The notes: generated from the sequence alone by a model not told the origin. Counted from the stretch's first letter, positions 10,061 through 21,226 are shown. The stretch is 64,000 bases of DNA from Candidatus Woesearchaeota archaeon (GCA_016935095.1 JAFGRO010000021.1:1-64000), one strand, 5' to 3'. A program made the numbers and translations.

Positions 10061-10573
10061 TCATTGGTCCCTGAACAAAAATTCTAATTTGATATTTTCC
10101 CCGGATGACACATTAAAGTAATATTCCTGGTCATCTATTTCCAATGTAAAATTATTTCCCAGATTTATTATTTTTTCAGTGTCCGGAGGCACTGAATAAA
10201 CAAAATCAACGTTTGCCTCTGAGTTTAAATAATTTACTATTATTGCTTCATTATCAGGATATATTAAAACATATAAAATGCCCAGCTCTACATTTTTTGA
10301 GTCAGCGTATTCGATAAAATCCAATGTGAAATTTTTAAATTGTTCAGATATATCTCTACTTTCATAGATAGCGCTGTTTATTACTTCAGAGCTTTCAATA
10401 AGATAATTTTCATAAAAAGACTGGAATTTTTTTGAGGGCTCTTCTACAGTTATTTTATTAACAGTCCCGACAAACACCACACTACACAAAATAATAGCAG
10501 CAAATATATAAAACTGGGCTCGTTTATCCATATTTCCAAACTCTTTGTCAAAAGGATTTAAAGGAATTTTCAT
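10061..10573 (-). CDS. Pilin-like membrane-anchored protein with class III-like signal
   Basis: 'MDKRAQFYIFAAIILCSVVFVGTVNKI' N-terminal hydrophobic segment after a basic residue; operon context. Confidence 0.55.
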   Translation of the reverse strand: MKIPLNPFDKEFGNMDKRAQFYIFAAIILCSVVFVGTVNKITVEEPSKKFQSFYENYLIESSEVINSAIYESRDISEQFKNFTLDFIEYADSKNVELGILYVLIYPDNEAIIVNYLNSEANVDFVYSVPPDTEKIINLGNNFTLEIDDQEYYFNVSSGENIKLEFLFRDQ

Positions 10574-10586
10574 TTAAATTTATTAT

Positions 10587-13500
10587 TCATGCAAGTTTAT
10601 CAATATACAATGTTCTCCTTCCAGAAACTGATTTGGTTTTTTTAATTATATATTTGTTAGTTCTTTCAATTTCTATAGGCTGATCAACCAGGATATCAAT
10701 ATCATCATATTTCAGGATTATATTTAAAAAATATTTTTTGGCAGAGGTGTATCCGAAACTCGGGTTTATTGATTCCAGGAAATCCTTTTTATTAAGGTAT
10801 TTCTGCTTTTGGTTTAAATTTGCATTTGCCCTGGTTGAAAATATAAAGAGATTTTCATTGAAATTTGAACTAAGATTAATCTTAGAAGGATCTATCTGCG
10901 CATTTTCATCTTCAGAAGCTAAACCAAAATAACCATTTTCATCTTTATAGTAAACAAGCCGTGTAGATGCTGTGGGAACAATCGGTTCATCCGGATTATA
11001 CACAATATCCAATGAAAGAGGTTTTAAATCAAGGTTTAGATCATTGCTCATATTGGAATTCACGTAGATTTGTACAATATAATCACCTTCAAAAGAAGGC
11101 GATATAAAAGAGATATCATACTGGCCATAACCTGTTTCAAAAACACTAAAATCTATTTCCTCATCATTTAACTTGACCTGGAACGAATCAGGATAAATCC
11201 CGCCTAAAAATCTATTCAATGAATCTGAAACAGTTAATGTAAAAAACACAAACTGGTCCTGATATATTTCTAATGTATCCGGAATATCAACATTCTCTAC
11301 CAGATAATCCGGCTGTACATCCAGTGTTATTGAAAAAGAATCATCAAAATTGCCGTACGGGTCTGTACAATTAATGTAAATAACCTGAGAGCCAGCACCT
11401 GCCAATTTGACTTTTGCTTCATGATAAGTGGAATTGGTATATGCAAATTTCCTATCCATCCCTTCATGATTGTAATAACATGTAGCTTTTTCATTGGTAC
11501 TTATCCAGATTATCGGCTCCTGAGTTATGATAATGCCTCCTAAAGAAGTATTTATTTCAGGAGGGTCAAAATCAGTTATGATCTCCTCCTGGTTAGACCA
11601 TCTCCAGATCCCGGCCCCGTTCATTGCTCCGATTAATGCTATATAGGTATCTGAGCCAGCGCCAGTCACTGGATAAGATGTATCATTTACTCTTATGCTT
11701 CTATAAGGGGAACCATCTTCGTAAGTCAGGTTTAACATATAGTCAGCTATACCAGACTCCTGATCATCTGAAGCACTCCATGTATATGTAATTGACTGTG
11801 ATAAAGCATCAAAATATTCTGAAATAATTTCAGGTCTTGATGGGAGGGTATTATCAATATGGACAAAATAAGAATCATAATTATTCCTCCAGTTCCCTGC
11901 TTTATCTCTTGATTTTACATTAAAATAATAGGCTCCTGAAGGAATGCCTGAAAAGGTATGGTTAATTTCATTCTGGAAATTTCCTATTGTGCCCTCCGGG
12001 ACATCATCAGGGAGTTTATCAGATTTACTTAAAATATAGCTGTAAGCCCCTATACGTGAATCCGCGTCATCTGACACCCATGTAAACTGTACTGTCCTTG
12101 TATTAAACCAGTCATCTTCATTAAGGAATTTATAAGTATCTGTTGCCAGGTCATAAAACAGATAATCCACAATAGATATATAATATGGAGGAACAAGATC
12201 TATTATTATTTTTTCTGAAGTGGAGGTGTTTTTTAATCCTGCAGAATTAACTGCACTTACTTCTGCTGTCACTTCTTCTCCATGGGCTAAATTTAATCCG
12301 GAAAAAACATACTCTGTTTCAAAAGTAGAGGTATTTCCCAGCTCAACATTATTATGATCAAATATAAAAACTTCATAGATTATAGGAATGCCGAGAATTT
12401 CGACAGATTCATAATCATAAGCAGGCTCCCATTTAATTTTTATTGATTCATTGTTGTTTGTATATCCTCCAACTGTTATTAAAGGTGCACTTGGCGGGCT
12501 TGTGTCTAAGCCGGCTCCGGATGAATTATAGTAAATTGAATCATTCATCACTACCTGGCTCCCGGTAGAATAATTTATCTGGACATATACTGTCTTGCTG
12601 CCTGCATTCTCACTCAACTGCCAGTATCTTTCATGGTTGCAGTTTTCCCAATCCAGCCAGCTATCCAAATCATCGCCTGGCCTGACAGAGGGATTGTCAA
12701 AATTTATGTATCTGCAGGTTTCTGTTCCCGGAAGATATATTAATTCCAGATATACTGTCCTCACTGAAGTAAATTCAGGGTTTGTTTCCTCAAATCCTGT
12801 AAGACCCATATTGTGAATTGTCAGTATTTCAGCATCTATCTCTCCGGGGTCTCCCCATTTCCATGCGGTTCCGTTGTTATAACATATATAATTCAGCAAT
12901 TCATCTGCATTTGTTATTAAATTATGAACATACTTGAACTCATTAGTGCTGTTGCATTTAACTGTCTGGATATCACAGCAACCTCCATTAGTGCAGCTTG
13001 GTATACAAGTGCCGCCTGAAACCTCTGACTCTGTCAGGATGCCGTCCTCTTTATCTGTATCGTCATAATTATCACAGTCCACGGTCTGGCATGCATTGTT
13101 ACAGCATTCATCTGAATTTAAATCTTCATCACCTTTAAACCTGCCATTGCAAAAAGCAGAGCCTGTACAATCTGCTCCGTAAGCTGTTCCCCTGCAGATA
13201 TTATCTCCCATCTCCTGGGCAGTACATGATGCTGAACACTCATCTCCAAAATAGGCTTCACTTGCAAGATTACATTGTTCTATATCATAACCAGAGGGAT
13301 GGCCATCACACTGGGATATTACTCCTGAATCACATGAAGCTTCGCAAAGGTTATCTCCATTTGTACAAACAAGGGAAGTTCCTGAGCATTGCAAGGCTCT
13401 CCTGAACTGACTTGAACAGCACGGCTCACCGTATGTGTTGCATGTACCGTCTATACATGCTATTCCTGAAACGGATGTACAACTGCAGCTGCCTCCGTTT

Positions 13501-14843
13501 ATATTGCACTGGGAACCGCAGCAAAAACCAGATGAGCAGGAAGTTCCCTGGGTACATTCATCATCAGCGCAATCTACATATGTATCTCCATCATCATCTA
13601 CTCCATTATTACATATTTCACTGCAAAAAGCAGTACAGTCTGCGTCATTACAGTCTGATTGGCCGTCACAGTCATTATCAATGCTGTCATCACAACTGGT
13701 TTCTGTCGGATATTCATTCATACAATTATTTGCTGAATCAACACAATTATATCCTGAACCGCAACACGCTCCTGTACCTCCTGAACCCTGTTGCGTAGCT
13801 TCCCAGTGGTCTTCTCCAGAATCATCTCCGCAGCATTTTCCTGCTGAAGAGTCCCAGCAGCCAACTTCACCATCATTACAGGAACCCTGAGTCCCGGAAA
13901 CGCCGCATTCGCATATTGCTGAATAAGTATCAGCATCTGTCCTGTATGTCCCGTCTACACATGCTGAATAGCTTATGCCGTCGCACCAGTCATCAGAAGA
14001 ACCGTCATCCCCGCAGCATTCTGACTGAGAGGAGTCCCAGCAGCCTGTTTCAGCATTGCCGCATGTTCCCTGCACACCGGATACACCGCATTCGCATACT
14101 GCTGCATAAGTATCTGCATCAGTACTATATGTCCCGTCTACACAGGCTGCATAGCTTATGCCGTCACACCAGTCATCAGAAGAACCGTCATCCCCGCAGC
14201 ATTCCGCCTGAGAAGAGTCCCAGCAGCCTGTCTCAGCATTACCGCATGTACTTTGAGTTCCTGTCACTAAACATTCACATGCGCTTGAATAAGTATCCGG
14301 GTCTCTTCCACTACCTGAGCGGTCACAATCGCCTGTACCATCGCAATATCCCTGAGTTTCATAACCATAACCCACACCATATGCATTATTTGTATTTTCA
14401 TTTGAGGTACATAACCATATTGAGTTACATGGGCCTGTACCTGCAACTGATGGATCACACTGGCCAGAAGGAAGTGAACATTCTTGACATGTAGCACAGG
14501 GAATGCTTGGTGAGCACTCACAATAATATAAATTAGAATTATCTCTATCAGCGTATGTTGTACCTGTATGAGTATGTGTAGCATCATTTGTATTGCTGCC
14601 CTGCACCCAGTTAACACTGTCATCTGTCCATGTATATCCCTGATACCAGCCTATTTTCTGGCAGTTAATTGTCCAGACACAGTTACAGGCATCAGGATCT
14701 GGCTGAGTAAAATCCACAGAAACAGAACATTGTTTCACATTTATTCCATCAGGGTCTTCTACACCGCAATAAAATACTGCACCTTCAACAATTAATAAAA
14801 CAGAAGTCAATAATATAATTATTAAAAAAACTCTTAATTTCAT
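10587..14843 (-). CDS. Giant secreted Cys-rich repeat protein with Fn3/Ig-like middle region
   Basis: Signal peptide 'MKLRVFLIIILLTSVLLIVEGAVFYC'; Cys-rich repeats; 'DNDCDGQSDCNDADC / DDDGDTYVDCADDEC' acidic motifs; Fn3-like segments ('SPPSAPLITVGGYTNNNESIKIKWEPAYDYES'). Confidence 0.8.
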   Translation of the reverse strand: MKLRVFLIIILLTSVLLIVEGAVFYCGVEDPDGINVKQCSVSVDFTQPDPDACNCVWTINCQKIGWYQGYTWTDDSVNWVQGSNTNDATHTHTGTTYADRDNSNLYYCECSPSIPCATCQECSLPSGQCDPSVAGTGPCNSIWLCTSNENTNNAYGVGYGYETQGYCDGTGDCDRSGSGRDPDTYSSACECLVTGTQSTCGNAETGCWDSSQAECCGDDGSSDDWCDGISYAACVDGTYSTDADTYAAVCECGVSGVQGTCGNAETGCWDSSQSECCGDDGSSDDWCDGISYSACVDGTYRTDADTYSAICECGVSGTQGSCNDGEVGCWDSSAGKCCGDDSGEDHWEATQQGSGGTGACCGSGYNCVDSANNCMNEYPTETSCDDSIDNDCDGQSDCNDADCTAFCSEICNNGVDDDGDTYVDCADDECTQGTSCSSGFCCGSQCNINGGSCSCTSVSGIACIDGTCNTYGEPCCSSQFRRALQCSGTSLVCTNGDNLCEASCDSGVISQCDGHPSGYDIEQCNLASEAYFGDECSASCTAQEMGDNICRGTAYGADCTGSAFCNGRFKGDEDLNSDECCNNACQTVDCDNYDDTDKEDGILTESEVSGGTCIPSCTNGGCCDIQTVKCNSTNEFKYVHNLITNADELLNYICYNNGTAWKWGDPGEIDAEILTIHNMGLTGFEETNPEFTSVRTVYLELIYLPGTETCRYINFDNPSVRPGDDLDSWLDWENCNHERYWQLSENAGSKTVYVQINYSTGSQVVMNDSIYYNSSGAGLDTSPPSAPLITVGGYTNNNESIKIKWEPAYDYESVEILGIPIIYEVFIFDHNNVELGNTSTFETEYVFSGLNLAHGEEVTAEVSAVNSAGLKNTSTSEKIIIDLVPPYYISIVDYLFYDLATDTYKFLNEDDWFNTRTVQFTWVSDDADSRIGAYSYILSKSDKLPDDVPEGTIGNFQNEINHTFSGIPSGAYYFNVKSRDKAGNWRNNYDSYFVHIDNTLPSRPEIISEYFDALSQSITYTWSASDDQESGIADYMLNLTYEDGSPYRSIRVNDTSYPVTGAGSDTYIALIGAMNGAGIWRWSNQEEIITDFDPPEINTSLGGIIITQEPIIWISTNEKATCYYNHEGMDRKFAYTNSTYHEAKVKLAGAGSQVIYINCTDPYGNFDDSFSITLDVQPDYLVENVDIPDTLEIYQDQFVFFTLTVSDSLNRFLGGIYPDSFQVKLNDEEIDFSVFETGYGQYDISFISPSFEGDYIVQIYVNSNMSNDLNLDLKPLSLDIVYNPDEPIVPTASTRLVYYKDENGYFGLASEDENAQIDPSKINLSSNFNENLFIFSTRANANLNQKQKYLNKKDFLESINPSFGYTSAKKYFLNIILKYDDIDILVDQPIEIERTNKYIIKKTKSVSGRRTLYIDKLA
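13815..14281 (-). repeat. Tandem ~183-nt (61-aa) Cys-rich repeat, 2 full copies plus 1 partial, inside the 1418-aa protein
   Basis: Protein repeats 'CEC[LG]V[TS]G.Q.[TS]C...E.GCWDSS...CCGDDGSSDDWCDGISY.ACVDGTY.TDADTY.A'. Confidence 0.85.
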
Positions 14844-14984
14844 AATGGTCCTCTTTTTTAAATTAATTTATTCTTTGGAATTTATTCTTTTTAAACTTTT
14901 CTTATAATCATTTAAATTAAATCTGAATTATTTAAATCTTATTATGCAAAAATTAAATAAACTAAAATGCATTCAATTTAAATA

Positions 14985-16430
14985 ATGAGAATCCAATTTA
15001 TCAATCCGCTTCTTGGAGGGGATTACAGTGCTTTAGACATTGCAATAACCTCTCTTGCAACGTATTTAAATGAAAGAACAAAGCACAGGGCAACAATCCT
15101 TGATTTTACATTTCACAGGAGACACTGGAAAAAACACCTTCATAAATGGGTCAGGCAAGATAAACCACATGTAATAGGCATGTCCTCCAACACAATGTAC
15201 ATGCAGTATATAAAGACCATTGCCAAAGAAATCAAAAAACATTACAGGATTCCGATAATCCTTGGAGGATACCATGCATCTCAATATCCGGATGAGACAC
15301 TCAATATTAAGGAGATTGATGCTGTCTGTATTGGCGACGGCGAGTATGCTTTAACAGAATATTTAAGTAAATCAGAGCAGAAAAAACCCCTAAAGGGCAT
15401 TAAAGGCATATGGGCTAAAAACAAAAACAGAATCATTAAAAACCAGGGAGGATGCTTTATCAAAGAAATCAATGAGCTGCCAATTCCAAATTGGGATTTA
15501 TGGAAAGACCTTGACAAATATTTATATTATCTAGGGATGATTTATTTTATCGGCACCAGAGGATGCATTTACAAATGCAGCAACTGCGATGCAATCGGAA
15601 TAAAAAATTCTGTCGAAGGCTCATATTACCGGATCAGGGATCCTGTTGATTATGCCCATGAAATAAAGCATCAATACGAAAAATATAAGAACAGGGGATT
15701 AAGATTAGCACAGTTATTTGACCAGATTCCTACTATTGATTACAACTGGCTTAGAAAATTCTGTGATGAATACATCAAACTTAAGATGAATAAAAAATTA
15801 AAATACAGCATGTTTTCAAGAATTGACCATTTAAATGAAGAAAAGTTAAGAATTCTCGGTAAATCAGGCTGTGCATTGCTCAGGGCAGGCATTGAAACCG
15901 GAGATGAGTCTCTCAGAAAAAAAATTTTTAAGAAAAATATTTCAAATGCAAAAATAAAAAAGATTTTCAGGATTGCAAAGAGATACAATGTTGGATTTAC
16001 AGCATTCTATATTCTCGGAAATCCAGGAGACAATAAAAAGACTATAAATAAAACTATAAAATTTGCACAAAGATTAGATGCAAACAGGAGCGCATTCTTT
16101 GTTTACAAGCCGTTTACAAAAGAAAGTATTGAGCAGATCATTATGCATGGAGGTGAAATTGACAAGAAAAGATGGGAAAAAGCAGATAATATAATATATA
16201 AATCTGTTATAAAATTAAAAGGTTTATCGCCAAGAGAGATTGAATTTTTACAGAAAAAAGCATATTTTGTAACGTTTGGAAAACGTTTAATTAAAATGAT
16301 CAAAACACAAAAGATAAAGTATTTTACCAGATTATTTAATTATGTAATTAAAGGACTTAAAGACGGATTAGATCCTGCTTATCTTCTGCCTTATTATCAT
16401 ATCTACGGATATGACAACATTGACAATTAA
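14985..16430 (+). CDS. B12-binding-domain radical SAM protein
   Basis: N-terminal B12-binding-like fold ('VIGMSSNTMYMQYIKTIAKEIKKHYRIPIILGGYHASQYPDETL'), rSAM 'GTRGCIYKCSNCDAIG'. Confidence 0.88.
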   Translation: MRIQFINPLLGGDYSALDIAITSLATYLNERTKHRATILDFTFHRRHWKKHLHKWVRQDKPHVIGMSSNTMYMQYIKTIAKEIKKHYRIPIILGGYHASQYPDETLNIKEIDAVCIGDGEYALTEYLSKSEQKKPLKGIKGIWAKNKNRIIKNQGGCFIKEINELPIPNWDLWKDLDKYLYYLGMIYFIGTRGCIYKCSNCDAIGIKNSVEGSYYRIRDPVDYAHEIKHQYEKYKNRGLRLAQLFDQIPTIDYNWLRKFCDEYIKLKMNKKLKYSMFSRIDHLNEEKLRILGKSGCALLRAGIETGDESLRKKIFKKNISNAKIKKIFRIAKRYNVGFTAFYILGNPGDNKKTINKTIKFAQRLDANRSAFFVYKPFTKESIEQIIMHGGEIDKKRWEKADNIIYKSVIKLKGLSPREIEFLQKKAYFVTFGKRLIKMIKTQKIKYFTRLFNYVIKGLKDGLDPAYLLPYYHIYGYDNIDN

Positions 16431-16443
16431 ACATTGCAAAAAA

Positions 16444-17904
16444 CTATGAAAGTTTCTCTTTTACATTAACAAAAATTTTTTTCAAGACCGGCTCAAACAT
16501 AAATGCAAAATTATTTCTGCTGAACCTGTATCTTGCAATCGGCTTATAAAGTTTTGCAAATGACTGGACAAAGGGATTATCAATCTCTTCATGTTTTTTA
16601 TCAAGAAATAAAGAAAGAAAATTAAGTGCCTTAATCCTGCTCTGCATTGACTGTGAAAGCCAGGGATAATCAATTTTATCCATTGAATAATTGCCCCATT
16701 CTTCAAGTGAATCTGGAGGAACCAGGCCATGCTCTACAGAAAGGTCAAACAATTCATTGCCTGGAAGAGGCCTGTAGCAATGAAGGATTGATGTTTTTGC
16801 ATTTTTGTTTTCTTTTAACAGTTTCATTATAAGTGATGTTGTCTGTTTCAGTTCTCTCTCATTTTCTGTCGGGAATCCGGCCATAAAGGAATATACAGGA
16901 GAAACATTTATCCTTGATATTTTTTTCCCGGCATCAATTACCTGTCTTACTGTAATCCCCTTTTTTATGAGTTTTAAAATCCTGTCTGAACCTGATTCAA
17001 CACCCAAAGCAAATCTTTTCATGTTGCTTTTTTCCAATAGATTAAGATATGAACTGTCCATTTTCATTATATCTGTAATCCTGCCGCAGGTATTCCAGAA
17101 AATATCCATTTTCTCTTTGACAATCTGCCCGCAAATATTTCTCATCCTGCCTAAATCCACAAAAGAGTTCAGGTCCTGGAATTCAATTCCGTCAATATTA
17201 AATTTGTCTTTTATACGGCTCATTGCACTGATTGTATTTTCAGGGCTTAATGCACGCCATTTCTCCTGATGCGGTGTATATTGTGCACAGCAGAAACTGC
17301 AGTTGTAAGGACATCCCCTGCTTGACTCCATAATGAACATCCGCTTTTTATTATATCTAAGTATATAATTTTTAATATCCACAAGATGATAGGGCAGCTC
17401 AGGCAAAGAATTCATATCAACTGTTTTCCCGGGCGGGTTGATTTTCAGCTTTTTTTTTGATTTATAGCCAATGCCCTTCAGTTTTCTGAGTGACCTTTTC
17501 TTTTCAAGAGATTTGATTAATTCATAGAATGATATCTCTCCCTCACCGATTATAACATAATCTATATTAGGATTCCGCAAAGTCTGTCCAGGCAAAATAC
17601 TTGGATGAATCCCTCCCCAGACAACTGGAATTTCTGAATGGTGTTTAACAAATCTGGAAATTTCCAAGGCATATTTTATCTGCTCACCTGTCAAAGAAGT
17701 CAGACCTATGCAAATCGGGTTTTGATTTATTTCCCTGAGCAATTTTTTTTGCCAGAATTTTTCAGTTCTCTGATCTATTATCTTAACAGAATATTCCTTC
17801 TCAACATATACTGCGCAATTAAGCAAAGATAAGGGTAAATAATAGTGCTCCATTGCTTTTTCCAAAAAACTTGATTTTGGAAATATTAACACAACATCTG
17901 ACAT
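16444..17904 (-). CDS. B12-binding-domain radical SAM protein
   Basis: 'IPVVWGGIHPSILPGQTL', rSAM 'SSRGCPYNCSFCCAQY', 'FALGVESGSDRILKLIKKG'. Confidence 0.92.
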   Translation of the reverse strand: MSDVVLIFPKSSFLEKAMEHYYLPLSLLNCAVYVEKEYSVKIIDQRTEKFWQKKLLREINQNPICIGLTSLTGEQIKYALEISRFVKHHSEIPVVWGGIHPSILPGQTLRNPNIDYVIIGEGEISFYELIKSLEKKRSLRKLKGIGYKSKKKLKINPPGKTVDMNSLPELPYHLVDIKNYILRYNKKRMFIMESSRGCPYNCSFCCAQYTPHQEKWRALSPENTISAMSRIKDKFNIDGIEFQDLNSFVDLGRMRNICGQIVKEKMDIFWNTCGRITDIMKMDSSYLNLLEKSNMKRFALGVESGSDRILKLIKKGITVRQVIDAGKKISRINVSPVYSFMAGFPTENERELKQTTSLIMKLLKENKNAKTSILHCYRPLPGNELFDLSVEHGLVPPDSLEEWGNYSMDKIDYPWLSQSMQSRIKALNFLSLFLDKKHEEIDNPFVQSFAKLYKPIARYRFSRNNFAFMFEPVLKKIFVNVKEKLS

Positions 17905-17928
17905 TTTGCATTTGATAATTAATTTTAA

Positions 17929-17972
17929 TATGTATTAAATAATTATGTATTAAATAATTATGTATTAATAAT
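17929..17972. repeat. Short tandem repeat TATGTATTAAATAAT x3 (last copy 14 nt)
   Basis: Read directly; intergenic between 16444..17904 and 17978..19345. Confidence 0.9.
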
Positions 17973-17977
17973 TCAAA

Positions 17978-19345
17978 TCAAAATCTCTTTAATTTTAATA
18001 AAGCTTTCTTAATTGATGATATCTCTTTGAGTGTTTTGATGATTCTTCTCGGGTGCAGATAAAATCTTAGATATGCTGATTTTTTATAATAATCAAGTTT
18101 CCATCTTTTGAGTTCAGAAAAATTCTTTTTAGATACATTATAATAATCATAATACTGAAAGTCTTCTAAATCAGGCTCGTTTTTAATTATTTCATTATAC
18201 AGGTAAGCTCCAGGCAAAAGGGTTGTTATTGAAAAAGTTGCAGAATCCAGTTTGGAATTTACTGCAAAGTTTATTGTATTTTTTATTTCATTTTCTGTTT
18301 CTCCCGGTGCTCCGATCATAAAATAGCCAAAAGCATAGAGATTAAATTTTTTTATTAGCCTGATTGCATTGAATATTTGCTGGTTTGAGACATTTTTTTT
18401 AAATAAATCATTCCTGATTTTCGGTGAGATTGATTCTATTCCTACTCTTACCTCTTTTAATCCTGATTTTTTCATCCAGAAGAGCATTTCCTTGTCTAAA
18501 GTGTCTGCTCTTGAATTGCATGACCAACAGAACCTTAATCCTGACTTAATAAGAGCCTTACAAAAATCAATCATCCATTTTTTTGAAACTGTCGATGTAT
18601 CGTCCTGAAGATGAAATGCATTAATCCCGTATCTTTTTTTTAATAATCTCAATTCACTAATTATACTATCAGGATTTCGTTTTCTTAGTTTTTTTCCAAA
18701 AAGTTTTTGTAAAGTCGGCTGGCAATAGCTGCAATTGAACAAACATCCTCTTGAACCGATAATTGAAGTTCCCCTTATTTCATTTAAATAGGAAAAATGA
18801 TACCAGTTCTTGATATATTTCCCAAAATCCAGTAAATCAAGCGCCGGAAAAGGCAGTTCATCCAGGTTCTCTATTGGTTTCCTGAAATTGTTTTTTATTA
18901 TTTTATCATCTTTTTTAAACCATAATCCCTTAATTTTTTCAAAATTTTTATTTCCGTAAAATTCATGGATATATTCGGTAAAAGTGATTTCGCCCTCCCC
19001 TAAAATGACCGCATCAACATTATTGTCATTAATCACAGTTTCAGGCAACAGAGTAGGGTGAGGACCCCCTATGACAACATTTGAATTGGATCTTTTTGCA
19101 ATAGAAGCAGTTTTAAGGGCATCGACATACATCATTGTGTCCATGTAAATCCCGACAATATCAGGCCTTGCCTTTTTTAGCTTTGACTCTAGATATTCAA
19201 AAGAAGGATTAAAAGTTGTATCTATAAAATGCAATTCAATATCTTTAATATTATTCCTGAGAAAAGAGGCAATATAAAGAATGCCTAAAGGAGGATCTCC
19301 CGAGGGATATCTCATCCTGGGGAAAATCAGGCAAATTTTTTTCAT
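17978..19345 (-). CDS. B12-binding-domain radical SAM protein
   Basis: 'NVVIGGPHPTLLPETV', rSAM 'GSRGCLFNCSYCQPTL', 'VRVGIESISPKI'. Confidence 0.92.
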   Translation of the reverse strand: MKKICLIFPRMRYPSGDPPLGILYIASFLRNNIKDIELHFIDTTFNPSFEYLESKLKKARPDIVGIYMDTMMYVDALKTASIAKRSNSNVVIGGPHPTLLPETVINDNNVDAVILGEGEITFTEYIHEFYGNKNFEKIKGLWFKKDDKIIKNNFRKPIENLDELPFPALDLLDFGKYIKNWYHFSYLNEIRGTSIIGSRGCLFNCSYCQPTLQKLFGKKLRKRNPDSIISELRLLKKRYGINAFHLQDDTSTVSKKWMIDFCKALIKSGLRFCWSCNSRADTLDKEMLFWMKKSGLKEVRVGIESISPKIRNDLFKKNVSNQQIFNAIRLIKKFNLYAFGYFMIGAPGETENEIKNTINFAVNSKLDSATFSITTLLPGAYLYNEIIKNEPDLEDFQYYDYYNVSKKNFSELKRWKLDYYKKSAYLRFYLHPRRIIKTLKEISSIKKALLKLKRF

Positions 19346-19415
19346 TAAGAAGAATGAATATATTACAAATTTATAAATTTATAATGCTTGTCCTGTATGC
19401 ACTTTACTTATAACT

Positions 19416-21125
19416 CTATACCTTTTTTGGCTTAATTAAATAGATCGTGGCATTCATGTAGTAAATGGCAGAGAAATCACCATAAATACCTCTGTCTTTA
19501 AGAGAACATGCAGATAAGGGCAGGTAAGTAAAATCATCAGACAAATCTGGGAATGTTGAATTTATTATATTATATTCTGGGAATCTTTTTAAAAATGAAT
19601 ATTCAACATAATAAAACCCTTCTTTTAATGATGGAGGATAATAGTTGTTGTTATTGAATATATTATTCCAGGAAAAAACCATATCACTATTCACGACTCT
19701 TTGTATACGCGGCAAAAGGCTGGTCGTCGGCTTTTTTTCATAAGATGCCAGGGTCTTTTCAACACAGGAAAGTATATTGGGCATAAATACTGTTTCATAC
19801 TTCGGAAAGTATAATATGGGTGAAAATGAAGAAGCGATGGACAACATAAGTAAAAATACCATAAGAGATATTTGTATGATGCCATGTTTTTTATCACTCA
19901 ACATAGATGCAAACTTATTATATATTAAAGAAGGGAAAATGAATGCGAGTACAAGCCAGATGAGATGGACCCTTAGATTTGACCCATCAGCAGGCTTCCA
20001 TAACATATAGAAACCAAAATAAAACAGGATAATCATAAGAAATAATATAATCTTGTCCCGATAAGTCCTAGCTTTAATTCCGAATATGACAGAAAAGAAA
20101 AATATAGAAAAAATAAGCAGTGGGTGGATGAACCATTCATGCATTAGCTGGCTTTGCATTAATCTTGCATTTATCATAAAAGCTATGGGTGTCCAGCAGC
20201 CCTCTTCAAAATTTGAGATTCTATTTTGCGCAAAAAGAGGGAATATAAATAAAAGGATAAGCAGAACCTGAATGGCAAAAAAGATAATATACTTTTTTGT
20301 TAAACCTTTTTTACATATTAAATAGACAAACAAGAAAAAGCCAAAAACAATCATTTCCTGGCGTGTCATGAACAGTAAATTAAGAAATAAAAAAAAGATT
20401 ATTAAATCAATCAACCGATTATTTCTTAGGTAAATGAAAAAAAATATTAATGATATCAACATAAAAAAGACCTGGGTGTAATTTGAAAATATTGTCTGGC
20501 TGAATAAGAAATAGTCTTTAAAAAAGAGGAACAGAATAAGAGGCAATATAGATGCTTTGAATGATTTTGTTAAAACATATGCAAGAATTATTGTGAGAAA
20601 TGGTATTGAAAATGCAACTAATTTATTTGCAATAAAAATGTTTAATATTGAAGACCCAAATGGAATGAGAAGATATGCATAAAATATAATAAAACCATAA
20701 TAGGGGTAGCCGATAATAGGATGAAATACCCCCTGATTTGAAACCAAATCATAGTCAGGATAGCCAAAATAGCTGTCCCGAAATGCGTTCTGAATAAATT
20801 CGCAAAAATCCAGAGAATCTGTCCATACCTGAAAAAAATAATTTTTTAAGATAATAAATAAATAGACATAATAAACAAGGCAGACAAAAAAAATGATTGA
20901 TGTCAATTTATTTTTTCTGAGCAGCAATATAAGAGAAAGGTTTTTATTTCCTGAAATCTTTTTCTTCAGATACATGAAAAGCCTGTAAAACAACAGGATA
21001 AAACAAAAAATAAAAAGAATATTTACATAATAATAAAATATGACCCTTCCAAAAGGGTTCCTGTCAATATCCTTAATCGGAGAAATTAAGATCAATAAAT
21101 CAATCAGGAATAAGGCAAGATTCAT
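19416..21125 (-). CDS. Multi-pass membrane protein, GT39/PMT-like glycosyltransferase
   Basis: 569 aa, many TM segments; 'FQVWTDSLDFCEFIQNAF' early loop as in GT39-like enzymes; glycan cluster context. Confidence 0.55.
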   Translation of the reverse strand: MNLALFLIDLLILISPIKDIDRNPFGRVIFYYYVNILFIFCFILLFYRLFMYLKKKISGNKNLSLILLLRKNKLTSIIFFVCLVYYVYLFIILKNYFFQVWTDSLDFCEFIQNAFRDSYFGYPDYDLVSNQGVFHPIIGYPYYGFIIFYAYLLIPFGSSILNIFIANKLVAFSIPFLTIILAYVLTKSFKASILPLILFLFFKDYFLFSQTIFSNYTQVFFMLISLIFFFIYLRNNRLIDLIIFFLFLNLLFMTRQEMIVFGFFLFVYLICKKGLTKKYIIFFAIQVLLILLFIFPLFAQNRISNFEEGCWTPIAFMINARLMQSQLMHEWFIHPLLIFSIFFFSVIFGIKARTYRDKIILFLMIILFYFGFYMLWKPADGSNLRVHLIWLVLAFIFPSLIYNKFASMLSDKKHGIIQISLMVFLLMLSIASSFSPILYFPKYETVFMPNILSCVEKTLASYEKKPTTSLLPRIQRVVNSDMVFSWNNIFNNNNYYPPSLKEGFYYVEYSFLKRFPEYNIINSTFPDLSDDFTYLPLSACSLKDRGIYGDFSAIYYMNATIYLIKPKKV

Positions 21126-21226
21126 TATATACAGGGTATTATATAAGATTTAAATAATTTATTAAAAGAATCAACCATATTAGAACATAGATATCTGACT
21201 TAGCTTCATGAACTAAAAAAAAAATA

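Noticed and set aside
13412-14494. Plus-strand ORFs (13412..13798, 13435..13890, 13916..14494, 14568..14795) and short minus-strand frames (13718..13936, 14267..14623)
   Set aside because: Shadow ORFs over the Cys-rich repeat gene; no coherent domain and low-complexity composition.
17929-17972. 15-nt AT-rich tandem repeat as a regulatory iteron
   Set aside because: Only three copies in a very AT-rich intergenic gap; no evidence beyond simple slippage, so kept only as a repeat feature.
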